Shown here in pieces: positions 1-12,638 of a stretch of DNA of 64,000 nucleotides (position 1 is its first letter; each line of letters starts with the position of its first letter). Made by a program: the position numbers and the translations under genes. This DNA comes from Cunninghamella blakesleeana (taxonomy: Eukaryota > Mucoromycota > Mucoromycetes > Mucorales > Cunninghamellaceae). Under the pieces are notes generated by a model. It was not told the DNA's origin. It did not search any database and saw only the letters and a program-made list of their open reading frames with translations. The stretch lies in assembly GCA_017871115.1 (NCBI GenBank), contig JAFCIZ010000004.1:124001-188000 (forward strand), given 5' to 3'.

Positions 1-329
1 GAAGATATTTATCAGCAAATTACAAAAGAAATATATTGACGATAACAAAAGGTAATAAAAATTAGTAACTCTATTGACCATCGTTTTTATTATTTTAGCA
101 ATCTTATATGTTTAATTTTACCTATAAAAGATATTTATAACGATTACCCTTTCCCATTTCTTGGTCATTTTCTTCATGAATTATAATTGTCAATTTTTTT
201 TTTTCATTATTAACTATTTGAAAATAGAATAAATAAAATAAAATCAAGTTTTATTATTAATTTTCTTTTTTTTAAAAAAAAAGTAAAAAAAGATATATAT
301 GTATATTATTTTTAATTATCATACCTTTT

Positions 330-2262
330 CAGAGATTTTTTCTGCATTTTCAATCACGTTATATGATAATCTTATATATTTTCCAAGTGTTACTCCATAA
401 TCCTCACAGGTTTTCAAACCCTCTTTAATGGTGTATTAAAAATGGATTTTGGATCCTAAAGGTGAAAGTCATATGTAATAATAACATATATATATATATA
501 TATATACTATTACTAATTAATTATAAATATAGGTACATATGTTTGTCATATGAATTAATAAAAAATAAACATCAATAATTACCAATTCTAATGTAATAAA
601 TAAAATAGATTTCTTTTTTTTAGTAATATTAATATATATAGGTGGAAAAGGTTGGGAAACTATATATTGACCTTTAGATAACATCAATTGGAATTTTCTT
701 CCTGTATCAAGTTACAATTTAATATTTTAATTTTGTTTCTTCTAAAAAAAAAATAGAAAGTATAAATATAAATACAAACTTTCTGCGATAGACTATTTTT
801 ATATAATTATTTTTATGTACCTATATATATATATATATGCTCTATTTACCGCAATAGACGGAAATCAATTCATAAATATTTTGAATTGTTTCTGCATATT
901 TTGACGGGCAACATCTAAAACCTTTAATACCACTCTATCAGAACCATGGTTATGATTAGCAAGCTCTTTTATTTTATTTTATTTTATTTTATTTTATTTT
1001 ATTAGTTATTTCCAGTTCATTCCTATTTCTTTTTTATTTATTCTTGCTATTACTTTTATAGCATAGCACCTTTGATTTCTAACTCAATGACTAGTTTTTC
1101 CATAATAAATATTCTCATTTAAGACATTATTAATCATTTCACTAAACTAATCTAATTTTTCATTGAAATGTATATAGATTAGTAAGATAAAACAAAATAA
1201 TACAAATGCAGTTTCTTGGTATATGTATATAAAAGTTATATAAATGAAACTATTTTGTACCTGGCCAATTTTTTGAGTAGAGTATTTTCTGAATATGCAT
1301 CCAGTAAAATTTGGCTAATTCGATGAAGTATGATTAAAGTCTTTTTTGATGATGAAAATGAAGATGCTAATGAATTATGTAAACTATTAATAGGTTTTTC
1401 TTTTTTAAATATATTACCCATATTATTAATAATACAATTAATATGCCATTTAGTTGTTTCAGAATGATTTGAATGAATATTGTTTAAAGAAGTATTAGCC
1501 ACATTATTATTAATTAAATTAAGGATGATGAAAGAAAACAACGTACTGAAATTATTAGTTAATGATGTCGAATTTCTTTTTGTAATTAATATTAGATCAT
1601 TGTATTGTTGTTGCCATGATTTTAAGGGTGAGGAATCATTTAAATTTTTGGATAATGAATTATAAAGGTATATTATAAACGATAGATAAAGTAGATTGGG
1701 AAGATGATAAAAGATTACTGTCATTTAAAAAAGGGAAAGAAAAGAAGTATACTGATTATCATAATTATTATTTATATTTCGTCACCTGGTTATTGGTAAA
1801 GCGGATTGAATAGATATTAAATTATCCCTTCTATCAATATAGAGGAAGAAAGAAAGAAAAGAGAATTGATTTTTATTTTTTACAGCTTTCATTATGGCTG
1901 TAATGCCTGAGAAGCGGATTAGTTGAAACTCTTGACACAGGATCAAAAGTTTCAATATTATTCATAGAAGTTGGTGAAGTTTCAAGGAATAATAATTGGT
2001 TGTAATGGGATGTCTAACTGTAGCTGTATTATGTTATCATTATTTACGAATATTTAGTTTGAAACTGCTGAATATTTTTATAATAGAATAACTTCATTTA
2101 AATACTGTCAAATTTATTTTTATATGCGTTTGACGATTGATTTGTAAATATATTGAATTCATATCTGAATCGAGGATTAGTATTAAATGGCATACTGCTT
2201 AGTATAGTTGAACAAACAGATAAAAAATGATCAAAATATACATATTTTTTAGAAGAATTCAT
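330..2262 (-). pseudogene. decayed or unresolved multi-exon gene, unknown product
   Basis: Several protein-like stretches lie in order on the minus strand. They are a start-like exon beginning at 2262 (MNSSKKYVYFDHFL), a Ser/Pro-containing piece near 1985-1885, a longer Asn/Ser-rich open stretch of up to 154 codons (about 1724-1261) that ends at a plausible donor, a piece near 960-855, and a Lys/Glu-rich helical piece near 440-330. I could not join them into one open frame. The 960-855 piece runs into TGA, and clean acceptors are missing between the first pieces. The product is not recognised. It is either a real gene with introns I cannot resolve or, more likely, an eroded one, as expected at the edge of the repeat block. 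An (ATTTT)n microsatellite lies at about 968-1003 inside it. Confidence 0.3.
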
Positions 2263-2408
2263 TATCTTTTTTACATCTCTATATATTTATATAATATACA
2301 TATATGCATAAAAATAAAAATAAAAAAATTTGAATAATTTTTATATGTATATGCAAGCCAGATCGACCAGTAAAAAAATTCGAAAAAAGAGTATCGGTGT
2401 TTAAAAAA

Positions 2409-2416
2409 TGATGTCA
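2409..2416. promoter_or_regulatory. TGATGTCA element upstream of QCR7
   Basis: The octamer TGATGTCA, a CRE/ATF-like bZIP half-palindrome variant, lies 126 bases before the QCR7 start codon. The same octamer lies about 210 bases before the QCR8 start codon. Two further copies occur at 31384 and 31435, so it is not unique to these genes. A regulatory role is inferred. Confidence 0.3.
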
Positions 2417-2541
2417 CATTAGAGAATTTTTTTACCTAAGGGTAGTTTTTTTTCTTTTCACCCCCAGCAAAAAATAATTTTTTTCTTCTTCCTCTTTACA
2501 TTTTTTTTCTTCTCTCCCCACTCTCTTCATACATTAACCAA

Positions 2542-3405
2542 ATGGCTACCATTTCTCTTAAGACTTGTGTTCAAAGCTCAAAGTTTCTTTCTGGTTTAGT
2601 TAAACCTGTTGCTAAGGTTTATGCTAGTGCCGCTGGTTATCAACAAATTGGTAAATATCAACAATAAAATAATATAAACAAAAATCAAAACAAAACAAAA
2701 TATTGTTAGGTGGAAGAAAATCATCTATGACATTTATATTATATTTGTAAAAACAAAAATAAAAAATAAAAAAAGAGGCATATTTTACATAGATTATCAG
2801 TACAACTTTATATATATATATATATCATTTATTTAAAAAAAAAATACAATTGGCAATTTTTATTTCACCTTTAAATACTATTAATAGAGTTTATTTGGAT
2901 CAGTGGATAAAAAAAAGAAAGAAAAAAGACGACAAATTTAAATATATGAATTATATTAAAGGATAAATATATATATAAATATAATGAAACTAAATAAATA
3001 TCTATTTATGATATAAATATAAATATTTATAGGTCTTAGATATGACGATATTATTTCTGAAGAAAATCCTGTAGTTAGAGAAGCTCTCCGTCGTTTTGAA
3101 ATTGCTGAACCTCGTGCTTCATATGATCGTGCTTATCGTATCCGTGCTGCTATGCAATGCTCTACAACTCAATCAGTTTTACCCAAATCCCAATGGACCA
3201 AGCCTGAAGAAGTAAATACAAATAAACTAAAAGAAAAAATAAAATGAGTAAATGAATCGTGATATATTAACACTTTTTGTTACATTTTATTTGTTCTATT
3301 TTTGATGATGATGATTAATAGGATATCAGATACCTCCGACCTTATATTGACGAAGTAGCTGCTGAATTTGCTGAACGTGAAGCCTTCGATAACATTAAAA
3401 TCTAA
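2542..3405 (+). CDS. QCR7: cytochrome b-c1 complex subunit 7 (QCR7)
   Basis: This is a small matrix-side subunit of mitochondrial complex III (ubiquinol-cytochrome c reductase) that contacts cytochrome b and is needed for complex assembly. Three exons (2542-2650, 3033-3211, 3322-3405) with GT-AG introns join in phase to 123 residues, the usual length of the family. The conserved core is easy to recognise: [21 protein letters not shown], then a [12 protein letters not shown] segment, then the C-terminal [16 protein letters not shown]. The start is the first ATG, followed by a short N-terminal extension typical of fungal QCR7. Intron 1 (382 bases) is longer than most in the window. A bZIP-like octamer lies upstream, shared with QCR8. 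The decayed repeat block begins about 80 bases after the stop. Confidence 0.95.
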
Positions 3406-3479
3406 ACATTAGAGTTATAAAGTAATTATATATTTTCTACAGATATTTTCTTTTTTAATAAAACATATTATACTTCGCT

Positions 3480-3600
3480 TACTGTGATATTAGTTGTAAT
3501 CATTATTAATTATATCGAACTATGCATTGAGTATAAAATTAAATTGTATAAAATAAATATTTTTTTTAAAAAAATTAAATTTCTTTCCTTATCTTTGGAC
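3480..3600 (+). repeat. solo fragment of the DIRS-like inverted terminal repeat
   Basis: By eye this stretch matches the repeats at 47085-47215 and, inverted, 50816-50972: GTGATA-TTGTAATCATT, then ATCGAACT-TGCA-TGAGT, then an A/T run and CTTATCTT. It is diverged and stands alone just after QCR7, so it looks like an old solo end of the same element family. Confidence 0.5.
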
Positions 3601-3619
3601 TAGAATATATGAATTGCCT

Positions 3620-4770
3620 TAATTTTAATGAGCAGAATAAAAAGCCTTCAATTGGACAAGACGGCCATGATTTGTATGATATATATTTGATATGGAATGG
3701 GTACAATGGCAACCAAGGTGAAAATATGAAGCTTGATATACGTCATATTAAGCTATTGAATATTTTGACAATAAAACTGATGTAACTCTGGCAAGTTAGG
3801 GATGCTCTATTCAAAACTCAGTAGACACTCGATTACTTTGTTAGGACTTAAGCACCCCATAAATTCATATACTCTCACCTTAAAAAAAATAAAAAGGCTA
3901 TTCGAAGCAGGAAAATCTGAAAGTATACTTCAGCTTAGAATGTATATAGTGACAGTATAGACAAATGATGAAACTTTTAGTTTTGTAATAATACTATAGT
4001 AATTGATGAGACTGGATTTAATTTACATACTAGAAGAAATCTTGGTAGATCAAAGAATTGTGCACTAGCAAATTTAATCTTCGGACAAATAGAGAGATAT
4101 TTATTACTAAACTTGGAGTAATATTTAAAGGCGGGTATCATTGACTTTGCGTTAAAAAACCAAAGGCAACCAAAGTTAAGTAATTCAAAAAAAAAAAAGT
4201 TAAATAATAGATTCTCTGGTAAAATAGATGAAGTGTCAAATGCTAAAATAGGAACTCGTTCCGAGCATTATATGCAGTTTCTCGAAAGGATTGTGAATAT
4301 ACTGAATTTTATAATATGGAATGTATATAATTAAATAATGAAAGATATTAGATATAAATATATATATATATATTAAAAAAATAAAAAAAATAAAAAAGGA
4401 TATTTATTGATACTTTATATTTACTTGTTTAATGTAAATAGATAGATATCTTGTAATGGATAAAGTATCTATTCAATCTACAGCTGATGTAAAAGAATTA
4501 ACAGAAAATTGGGGATATAAAACTATGTATTTACTTTTACACTCTCTATTTCTTAAGTTCAATCGAAGAATATTAGTTTAAGATTATAATCAGGCACTAA
4601 AAGAGATAGTTTATCGTCTAGTGATAACTTAGGTGGCTGAATTAAGGAATCAGCATATAATGTAACTGAAAAAGATTGCAAAGAACAGATTGGACACTTT
4701 ATGTTATATTTTGAAAAATGTTTAACTATGGGTTCAATATTTGATTATATTTTGATTTGGATACGTTAAA
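3620..4770 (+). pseudogene. decayed Tc1/mariner (IS630-type) transposase
   Basis: Translating across stops and frameshifts gives blocks typical of fungal Tc1/mariner-type DDE transposases. These are DETGFNLHTRRNLGRS near 4005 (first catalytic Asp and the GFN motif), GTRSEHYMQFLER near 4250, and YLVMDKVSIQS near 4450 (second Asp, normally in a VMDNxxIH motif). A degenerate form of the YLPPYSPxLNPIE block, which normally holds the last acidic residue, follows near 4530. Many in-frame stops, shifts and an internal A/T insertion at about 4330-4440 mean it cannot be functional. A second remnant lies inverted at 17480-18290. Confidence 0.7.
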
Positions 4771-6150
4771 TATTGATAATTATATACTTGATAATTATTA
4801 GTAATACACAGGAATGATATATACAAAAAGAGATTGTATTTTTTAATGATCAGACCTGGATTTTCAATCGTCAATTTTCTCATGTATCTTTTATTTAGTT
4901 TTATATTATTTAGTTTATATATTATTTTATAATATAACTTTATTATTATAATTTAATTTCATATGATAATTCACCTGTAGAAAAATTATAAATATAACTC
5001 ATTTTTGTATATTACTGTCTCTTGTATTTATAACTTTTAATAATGTTTTAAACAAAAAAGAAAAATATTAATATTGTGAAATCGAAGAGTGTACATTTCA
5101 AGTTGCAAATTTGTTTGTGTATTATCTAAATTTTAAGATTTAAAACACAGTAGTAAAGCAATGGATAAAAAATAAATAGATATATATATCACTGCAAAAA
5201 AAAAAAAAAAGTGCTGAAAAGTGCCGGTTTTTTGAATTCTAAGTTCTGTTCCAATATCTCTTTTTATTACACAATAATAAACGCAATTCAGTTCTAATTA
5301 AGTACTATTCAGTTTTGTGAAGTATTTTTCAATGTTATTTAGCTTTGATGAGGTACTATTCAGTACTATTTAGTTCCAATTAAGTATTATTCAATAATAT
5401 TTGGTTCTGATCAAGTATTTTACAAAATTATTTAAATCTGTTTTATTCAATTTTAGTTTTGTAAAATTTATTAATAAAAAAAATATTTGCTATACTATTT
5501 TTTAGCCATTCTTGATATTAAAATGTACTTGAAATTTATATAGTGGCTGGTGATATTATTATATTTTAGATAGTTATAATATTTACCAGTAATAAAAATG
5601 GCCAATGAACTTGAGGGTATTTTTAAAGAATATCAGCATAGGGTATAATCTAAATTCAATCAATCAAAAAGAGATATTAATAAACGCTATAAAAAACAGA
5701 AATACAAATACAAATTCATTTTATTTAAAAGTATATGCGATATCTAAAATAATCTAGCTAATATCATGTAATAATTTATCAAATTAATACATTTTCAGCG
5801 TAACAATATTTTTTAATAGGTTAGTAAAACATATTTTAACATAATGGACTGATATTTGAAGTATATATTATATTTAGTAAGCATCAAATTACAATGGTGT
5901 TTACAACTAATGATATTTTTATTTAATATGTAATCAAATATTATTATTATTATTATATACTAAAAAGATGAATAGAGAATGAAGTAAAAAAAGCAAAGGA
6001 AAGAAAAGAGAAGTAAATATAAAAAAAAAAAAAAAAATTAGCTTTTAATTATCTATTTTGTTTTAGCTACTACCATTACTATCATCTTCACTACTCTTTC
6101 TACAGCTGGAATCTCTAGTAAAAATGATATCTATATTAGCAAAAAATTAT
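4770..6150. repeat. repeat family A, left arm of a diverged inverted repeat
   Basis: Read in reverse complement, this segment matches 15800-17480 along its length. Landmarks are the paired ATTGTGAAAT...GCACATTTCAAGTTG block, the TTTAAAACACAGTAGTAAA block, the Asn/Lys-coding block at about 5620-5750 and a TAGCTACTAC(C/G)ATTACTATC block at about 6065. A third copy at 10200-11110 has the right-arm orientation. Copies are diverged by substitutions and small indels, so this is old. No intact ORF is present. It appears to be non-coding or dead sequence of the same element as the neighbouring transposase remnant. Confidence 0.6.
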
Positions 6151-6279
6151 ACATTGCGGTAATATTTGCAGTTGATTACAAAAAAAATAAACTCAAACTA
6201 ACAACACCCAAAACCTTATGTAATTTTTTAAGTACGCCAACATTTAAATATCTCGGAATACAAAATAATAAAGAAAGAG

Positions 6280-7150
6280 TACGGAAGAAGTATTTTGCAA
6301 AATTAGCTCTCAAAAAAAAAAGAAAAAAATAAAGGTACAAGTATCAAATTATAATATGAATTTAGAATTGTAATAGATTCATATAAGACTAATAAGGAAG
6401 TTACAAGAAGTAGTACAATAAGCTATATTAAAATGACAAAAATAAATATAAAATTTAGAGACTGGTACTGAGTAGTACCAAAACACTCATAAACTATGTT
6501 TAAATTTTTCGATCATAGTTATTTTACTTCTTAAAATTGATGTTGTCTGTGTATGACAAAATTTAATGTTCACCAATAAGAACTTTTATTTTAAAATTTA
6601 TTATTATCATTCCCAAATTTATGCATATTAAAAGTAATAATGTTTGTTAAAATTAAAATTCAATGGATTACTAGTAGATACAAAATCCAATGGATTATTA
6701 GTAGGCACAAATCCAATGGATTATTATCGAACATCTGTATCTTCCTTTATTTGAATAAAATCAAAATTAATGGATTGTCACAACGTTTTAATAAAAAATT
6801 TTTTTTTTGTAACAGGATGTATTCATAGACTATTTTTATACACTTTTTTAAGTAAGGTTATATATATGATTTTGAATCTGTACATGAAGAATAATGACTG
6901 TAATATTTAATTTTTTAAAAAAAAAAAAATATGAAATATATATTCTTTCAATTGGCCATCTTCGTGTCTAATTATGCCTTTGTTCATAATAATTATAATC
7001 AAGATTTTTTAATAATGAAGAAACTCAGACCGTATCATTTATTTTGTACAAACTAACTGCCCCGAAAATGAAGCGGATGGTTACGATTTAGGAAAATATA
7101 AAATTCAAAGTTCCAGGTAAAACTTTAATTAGACATTTATTATACTTTTA
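6280..7150. repeat. repeat family B, copy 1 (direct)
   Basis: This matches 11420-12220 in the same orientation. Shared blocks are AGCTCTCAAAAAAAA, the TATAAGA-TAATAAGGAA block, repeated short words ATCCAATGGATTA around 6655-6720 (also 11750-11775), GTAACAGG-TGTATTCAT-ACTATTTT, and the block ending AAAATTCAAAGTTCCAGGT. Small internal repeats of ATCCAATGGATTA occur two to three times in each copy. No convincing gene is present. Confidence 0.6.
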
Positions 7151-10100
7151 TAGATGAGTCCTAGCATATCACCAAATATGCATTAAATTTGACAATCATT
7201 TTCTATCGTATTATTCTTCAATGATCACACGTATAACATATAGCAATATAATGTATATATATGTACATATACATTTTAAATTCAAAAATAACTTTATTGC
7301 CACCATTTCTTTTTTGATAACAATTTATAGAAATAAAAGCCTTTTATAGAATTTTAGATATAATATATATTTTTTTTTTTTTTTTTTTTTTGGTTTTTTT
7401 TGGGCCTGGTAGAACTGCTACAATAACTAAATTTTCATTTTTAAACCTAAAAAATAAAATAATATGTATATTTAAATATAAATTTTTTAATTATATATAA
7501 TTAATATATATCAAAACATTACCTTTTTTTTGGTGGAAAATTAAGGCCCACGCACAGAGTCATCTTTTGATTTTAGCTACCTTGCTTACACAGACTGTAT
7601 CTATCAACAGATAAAAATATAGCAATATTGTTTTTGCTAGTAATGAGCAATCTGATATTATTATAGTTAGATCCATCGCAGCTTTCATTGATTTCATCTT
7701 CTGTAGATTTATAGTCATTACGATAATAAATATTTTATTTTTATTTTCAGTTGCAAAACATAAACCAAGCAGTTGAGGAAATGATGACCACGCATGTTTT
7801 TTAGTATCTTTTGAAGGGCAAAATGAATATTTATATGGGCTGTTATTATTATAGTAAAGCATTCTGGAGTCATTTTCATATACTTTTTAAGTCTTATTTT
7901 GAATAATAAGTGCCCTGTTTACCATGAATTTCATTCTATTTTATGATTTTAATAGTTGTTTAATATATTATTTTTTAATATAAAGTAAAAAAAATGCAAT
8001 AATATATTTAAATTAATGAAAAGAAATGAAGTATATATATATATTATAAAAAAAAATTGCAAAATTTACATATATTATTTCAATACAACTATCTTCTTTG
8101 TTATATAATTTACCACAGTGATTTACGTTCTTAATTATTTGCTTTGCTGTATTGTCAGTGACTTTACTATTTTTTAATATATCTAACGAATTGATATTCA
8201 TCTTCTGTTTGAAAGTTATTTATCCAAGTTTATGGTTATTTTAATCAGTAAATCATTATTATTATTAAAATTCGCATTTTAAAATACACTTTCTTCGTTA
8301 CATTTTTCATTATTAGTTGCATTATATTTGATAGATTGTCCAACAGAACTCCAATTATCTATATTCAACCGAATATCATCGTAATTATTATACAAACTAA
8401 ATGAATAATCATTAGTATACTCATGGTCATTAGTACCTATATTAGTATCAATTGGTAGATCGTTATCCAAATAATTTCGCTGATTATTTTCTGTTTGAAT
8501 TTGAACATTTTTAATTAAACTATTGGATAGGGGAAAAGGTTTATTGTACAAATATACGGATGCACGATTATACGAAGGTATATATTGATTAATAACTCCA
8601 ATAGAAGAAATGTTAATCATAGATTAACTAATCAATGTAATTTGGTTGCTTTTTGTAACTGATATAAAATTATGTAACGATTAACTTGGTAATTCACTGA
8701 TTGTATTAGCGTAATTAGTGAAAATTTGGTCGACTGATAGGTTCCTAATTTCCAATAAGTTTTCTTGAAGGTATTTGTCAATATATTTACGTAGGTAAAT
8801 TTTCTTTACCAAATCTTCACAATAAGGGCATCTTGTACATTGATTCATGTTTTATATAGATATATGAATAAAAACAAAATAGAATAAAATAAAATGAAAT
8901 AAAAAGAAGCTACAAATATATCAATAAAATAATATAAATAAAAAAAAAGAAAAAGAGAAAATTTATATATAAATATTTAAACTTATATTTAAAGCAAAAT
9001 GAATGGTGTAAAAGGAGCAGATAGTAAAATTCATAATATAATTTACTCTACTTGTATAAGTCGATTTACGTAAAAGTAGAAGTGTATATTAGAGTAATGA
9101 AGTAAAGTAAGTGTATGAAAAAAAGTACTATTTTACATATAAAGCCTTCTATATAATTAAGGTTTTAAAAATAAAATAAAACTTCTGAGTATGAAAAATG
9201 AAGCCCTTAGTTAATTAATATATTGAATCTGCCTTTATTATAATATTAATTATCGAGAAACCAATGGTAGATACTATGGGTTACCATATCTTAAAACACT
9301 ATGTAAACATTTGTATTTTCGGGAATAAATTTCAATTATATATATAAACATAAGAGTAGATGTGAATTATTTTTCAATCTTTTCTTTCAAGTTGATAGAC
9401 TTAATATGAAACAAAATAACCAGAGTAAAATACCTAATAATAGCGCAATCAAAACAACTCATAAAATTCTTTTATTGTACCATATATACCGAATTCTCTA
9501 CTTGAAACACAAAATAAAATGAATGATTCTAACCAACAGCATCTTATAAATATCATTTTAAACTTGGTAAATATAGTAAATAACTTATAGCAAGAGTTAC
9601 ATATGATGTGTTTAATATTATGGTAACATATGAGCTTCATGGGTACTAGAATGGATACTTCAACACTCATATCTACAAACTATTCTATTCTATCGTCTGT
9701 TATTGTTTCATTTTTCTACACCAGATAGCGCTTCATCAACACCAAATCAATATCGGTCTATTCAATTATCAAGGAAAAAATAATACGAGGGTAATTACTA
9801 TAAAGTTCCCAAAACTAAATTATTAGAAATTATAAACAATTATTAGTAACCTGAAAACAGTAAAATTATTACAAATTCAGAATAGTATAATGAGGGCGTT
9901 TATATAAAAAATATATATCAAAAGATCTGGGGAGATATGGCAGATTTGAAGTACAGATACCTGAGGGACAAACCTGGCAACTTCACTTGGAAGATATTGA
10001 CAGTATAGTTACTGAGAATGTTGAACGTATTGTAAATAGTAAAGGCAAAAAAAAGTATATCTTTCTCAAATTGCATTGACAAATGGACTTCTAAAGTTAT

Positions 10101-10180
10101 GTTACAAAAAACATATAATAACAAAACGACATACTCTAAAAACGAAGTTTTAACAACACCAAATACAACAACAATATCAA
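7150..10180. other. decayed repeat sequence with short ORF remnants
   Basis: There is no intact gene here. Minus-strand open stretches at 7560-7862, 8013-8201 and 8279-8620 and one at 9449-9670 have protein-like composition but no recognised domain. The 8279-8620 reading shares a short ATNNEK-type block with a minus-strand reading near 15650, so these are probably dead copies of one transposon-associated ORF. A poly(T) run lies at about 7371-7391. The rest is AT-rich with nothing else seen. Confidence 0.35.
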
Positions 10181-10199
10181 ATTCAAGAGCTCTCAGAAG

Positions 10200-11110
10200 A
10201 TTTAGCGGCAGTAGAAGTTCTAGAGAGAGGAGGTTGTAAAAGTAGTAGTAATGGTAGCAACTAGAGTGAAAAAACTAATTAAAAGCTAATTTCTCTTTAT
10301 TTATTGTTTTTATATTTACTTCTCTTTTCTTTTATTTTTTCTTTTTTTAAACCTTTTTTTTTCTTACTTCGTTCCCTATTCACCTTTTTAAGCATATAAT
10401 AACAACAATAATATTAAATGATATATTAAATAAAAATAGCATTAGTTTTAAATTTCATTATAATTTGATGCATGCTAAATGCATCGTATAGCATAAATAT
10501 CTAATTTTATTATGTTAAATAAGTTTTGCCAATTTATTAAAAAATATCGATATGCTAGAAATGTACCAACTTGATTAATTATTATATGATATTAGTCAGA
10601 TTGTTTTAAACACTCTATGCATTTCCAAAAAAAGGCATTTGTTTATTTTTTACTTTTTTTATAACCTTTACCAACCTCTCTTTTTGAATGATCGTATTTA
10701 TGCTATATTTTGTCTGGCATTCTTTAAAAATATAGCCAAGTTTATACTTGTTTTTACAGTTGGTAAATAGTATACCTATCTAAAATATAATAATATCAGC
10801 AACCATTATATAAATTTCAAGTACACCTTATATACTTGGAATGGCTAAAAATCAGTATAGTGTATATTTCTTTATTAATAAATATTATAAAATTAAAATT
10901 GAAAAAACTTACCCAGAACCGAATAGTAATGAATAATACTTAATCAGAGCTGAATTATACACATTATTATGTAACAAAAAGAGGCATGGAATCAGAATTT
11001 CTAATTTAAAAAACCAATACTTTTCAGTTCTTTATTTAAATCCAGCAAACTTTAATAAATTCAGTTTCTTTTTATTGCAGCAATATAGAGCTATCTAGTG
11101 AGGATGACGC
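10200..11110. repeat. repeat family A, third copy
   Basis: It has the same orientation as 15800-16750 and is inverted relative to 4770-6150. Shared blocks include GGTAGCAACTAG...AATTAAAAGCTAA, AGCATATAATAA, AATAGCATTAGTT, GCATAAATATC-AATTTTATTATGTTAAA and, near 11025-11080, CTTTTCAGTTCTT with an AATTCAG-type block. Nothing coding survives. Confidence 0.55.
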
Positions 11111-11419
11111 GGACTAGAATAGTGTTTAATGTATGTATATGGTAATAAATCTGCGGAATTGAAATATTTAAAGTTATAATATAGGATAAGTTAATATAAA
11201 TGGTTCACTTCATATTATGTATACTATAGTGATTTTATAATAAATATTAAATATTTCGTGTAAAGTATAAGTGTATTATCGATTACAAAATCATCTGATA
11301 TTATTATTTTGTGTCAAATATAACAATAATGAAAGATGTGAACGTTGGCTGGGATAAATAAATATATGAATATAGGTATGGAAACACTTCTAATTATGTT
11401 TTATTAATAAGTTGTTTTA

Positions 11420-12220
11420 CCATGCAACACTAGCTCTCAAAAAAAAATTACAAGTATTAAATCATAATATGAATATAGAATTATTATAGAAGCATATAAG
11501 ATTAATAAGGAAACTACAGAAATTTAGAAAGCTATGGTATTGAGTAGTACTAAAATGTTCATAGAACATATTTAAGTTTTTAATCACAAAGTTTTTTTAT
11601 TTTTTAAAAATTGGTATTGTCAATGTATGACGAAATTTAATATTTACCATTAAAAACTTTTATTTTAAAATTGATAAACTATCACTCTCGGCTTCATGCA
11701 TTTTATGAGTAATACCGTTTGTTAAAGTTAAAATCCAATGGATTATTAGTAGATACAAAATCCAATGGATTATTAGTTGGCTTCGTCATTATCTTTTATT
11801 TGTACAATATCGAAATTAATGCATTGTTATAGTGTTTTAATAAATATATATATATTGTAACAGGGAGTATTCATAAACTATTTTCACACATCTTTTTAAG
11901 TGGAACTATCTTCACTTATATATATATATAATTTTGAAACTGTACAAGAAGAATCAATAACTGTAATATGTAATTTGAAAATAAATAAATAAATATGAAA
12001 ATACATTCTTTCAAGTGGTCATCTTTGTATCTTGTTATTTCTTTATTTATACATAATATCAGTTATTATCAAGACTTTTAGTAATAATGATAATAATAAA
12101 GAAAAACTCGGACCATGTCATATATATTGTACAACCTGACCGCGCGAAAGTGAAGCGAGAGATTACAATTTAGGAAAAATATAAAATTTAAAGTTCTAGG
12201 TCAAATCTTAATTACAAATT
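11420..12220. repeat. repeat family B, copy 2 (direct)
   Basis: This is the direct counterpart of 6280-7150, starting at AGCTCTCAAAAAAAA and ending at AAAGTTCTAGGTCAAA. It contains the same ATCCAATGGATTA words. The two copies differ by many substitutions and small indels. No gene is seen. Confidence 0.6.
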
Positions 12221-12289
12221 CAAGCTCAATTTTTTTAAAAAAAAATTAATGATTTCCAAATCCAAGTTAAAGTACTGTATTAAAGACAT

Positions 12290-12420
12290 TGGTAACGGAG
12301 TTGAAGAAACACTTGATAATTATATCGCGAATTATTACGAATACTGTGTGATGTAGTATTATTTAAATTGGTAGCTGATATTAAAATATAATTCATGCAA
12401 CATACTTGATATGTTAATTA
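12290..12420 (+). repeat. upstream element shared with the CLP cassettes
   Basis: The stretch from GTTGAAGAAACACTTGATAA to AATTCATGCAAC lines up almost base for base with the sequence upstream of the CLP genes at 54495-54600 and 45375-45500. Shared landmarks are TGTATGAT-(C/T)AGTA, TATTTAAATTG(A/G)TAG and AA(G/A)ATATAATTCATG. It lies about 220-350 bases before the secreted-protein start at 12639, so it is a candidate shared promoter or regulatory element. Confidence 0.5.
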
Positions 12421-12541
12421 CAGCTATATGGATCATCACAACGTACATAGACTTATTATTTCTATTTTTTAAATCCCGAAAAAATAATAATATTTAAATA
12501 AAAAGATTTACCAAGCTTCTTTTTTCCTTTTTTTTTTAAAT

Positions 12542-12556
12542 ACTATAGGGGCATAC
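12542..12556 (+). promoter_or_regulatory. ACTATAGGGGCATAC motif, first of two upstream of 12639
   Basis: This 15-mer occurs identically at 13205-13219. A near copy, ACTCTAGGGGCTATAC, lies at 12575-12590, and related forms sit directly before the CLP start codons. The invariant AG followed by G(G/A)GC fits a 3' splice site in the 5' UTR, but a core-promoter role cannot be excluded. Confidence 0.4.
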
Positions 12557-12638
12557 CTTTTTTTTAACTATACTACTCTAGGGGCTATACATATTTATAT
12601 TTATAATTTTACCTTTAGATAAAACAACAAAAGATAAA

